From positions 41,895,363 through 41,959,362 of the forward strand of contig NC_061812.1 of assembly GCF_021462225.1 (NCBI RefSeq): DNA of 64,000 nucleotides, written 5' to 3'. Made by a program: the position numbers and the translations under genes. The stretch comes from Girardinichthys multiradiatus (lineage: Eukaryota; Chordata; Actinopteri; Cyprinodontiformes; Goodeidae). The notes under the pieces were generated by a model. The model saw only the letters and a program-made list of their open reading frames with translations, did not search any database and had not been told where the DNA came from. This document shows, piece by piece, positions 63,741 through 64,000 of this stretch. Position 1 is the first letter of the stretch; every line of letters begins with the position of its first letter.

Positions 63741-64000
63741 ATTACCTCTTTAGAAAGATTGGTTTAGAATCAGCTCTTACTAGTAAAATCCAAAGGATTA
63801 TTAATGTTATCTGTATCATTGTAATGTTGGCGAGAGATTTTTAGATTTCACAGAAGGATTCATAGATTTTTAGATTTCTTAGAAGAATTGTAGTATCATT
63901 TGATTTGTTTTTCTGTGTCTTTATCTGTGGTTATTTTCTTTGTGATTGTATTTCAATTGTATGTACAGCGCTTTGAGTGTCTCGTTACTGAAAAGTGCTA
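63741..64000 (+). repeat. LINE-type 3' region running off the window
   Basis: Ends 'tgtacagcgctttgagtgtctcgttactgaaaagtgcta', the typical 3' end of L2-like fish LINEs. The sequence continues beyond the right edge. Confidence 0.6.

Overview
This is eukaryotic, vertebrate-type DNA and almost certainly from a ray-finned (teleost) fish. The mixture of RTE/Rex3-like and L2/Rex1-like LINEs, several Tc1/mariner families, a chromodomain Ty3/gypsy element, BEL/Pao, a tyrosine-recombinase retroelement, a Polinton and fish-type endogenous retroviruses is typical of teleosts. I found no convincing exon of a host gene, no rRNA and no functional tRNA. The window is a dense pile of mobile elements of different ages, many nested, separated by AT-rich sequence.

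Layout. 1-1678: end of a Polinton/Maverick element (adenain-like protease, a conserved accessory protein, a small hydrophobic protein) cut by endogenous retrovirus A (ERV-A, minus strand, 1679-~6921: LTR, tRNA-Pro primer site, broken gag, pro, start of RT). 6.9-9.8 kb: satellite-like repeats and an inverted partial copy of a tyrosine-recombinase (YR) element. 13.5-18.7 kb: Tc1 relics, one carrying an RTE LINE with a long open frame and perfect 12-bp target duplications. 20-23 kb: Tc1, SINE and LINE tails. 24.6-25.5 kb: unclassified element with inverted arms of short repeats. 26.0-28.3 kb: large LTR palindrome. 28.7-31.4 kb: SINE and nested Tc1 copies. 34-36.4 kb: BEL/Pao, L2-like LINE and hAT/BED relics. 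37.2-42.1 kb: decayed YR retroelement interrupted by a second, broken RTE. 42.6-51.2 kb: endogenous retrovirus B (ERV-B) with both LTRs, 4-bp duplications, tRNA-Asn primer site, remnant gag, RNase H-integrase and env. 52.6-56.3 kb: 5'-truncated chromodomain gypsy element. 57-64 kb: Tc1 relics, one split by a 27-bp minisatellite, and a nearly complete Tc1 inside LINE-like sequence.

The most notable structure is the palindrome at 26.0-28.3 kb. It consists of two head-to-head LTRs of the ERV-B family joined at an 8-bp microhomology, with U5 ends outermost and a possible 4-bp target duplication. Its structure fits self-priming ('snap-back') of nascent minus-strand DNA during reverse transcription, followed by integration. 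Other points of interest are the ERV-B env with a very short N-terminal subunit, a five-copy stem-loop repeat in the ERV-B leader, hairpin arrays in the YR element, and the unclassified element at 24.6 kb. All family assignments come from reading motifs by eye and recalling family features; no search was run.
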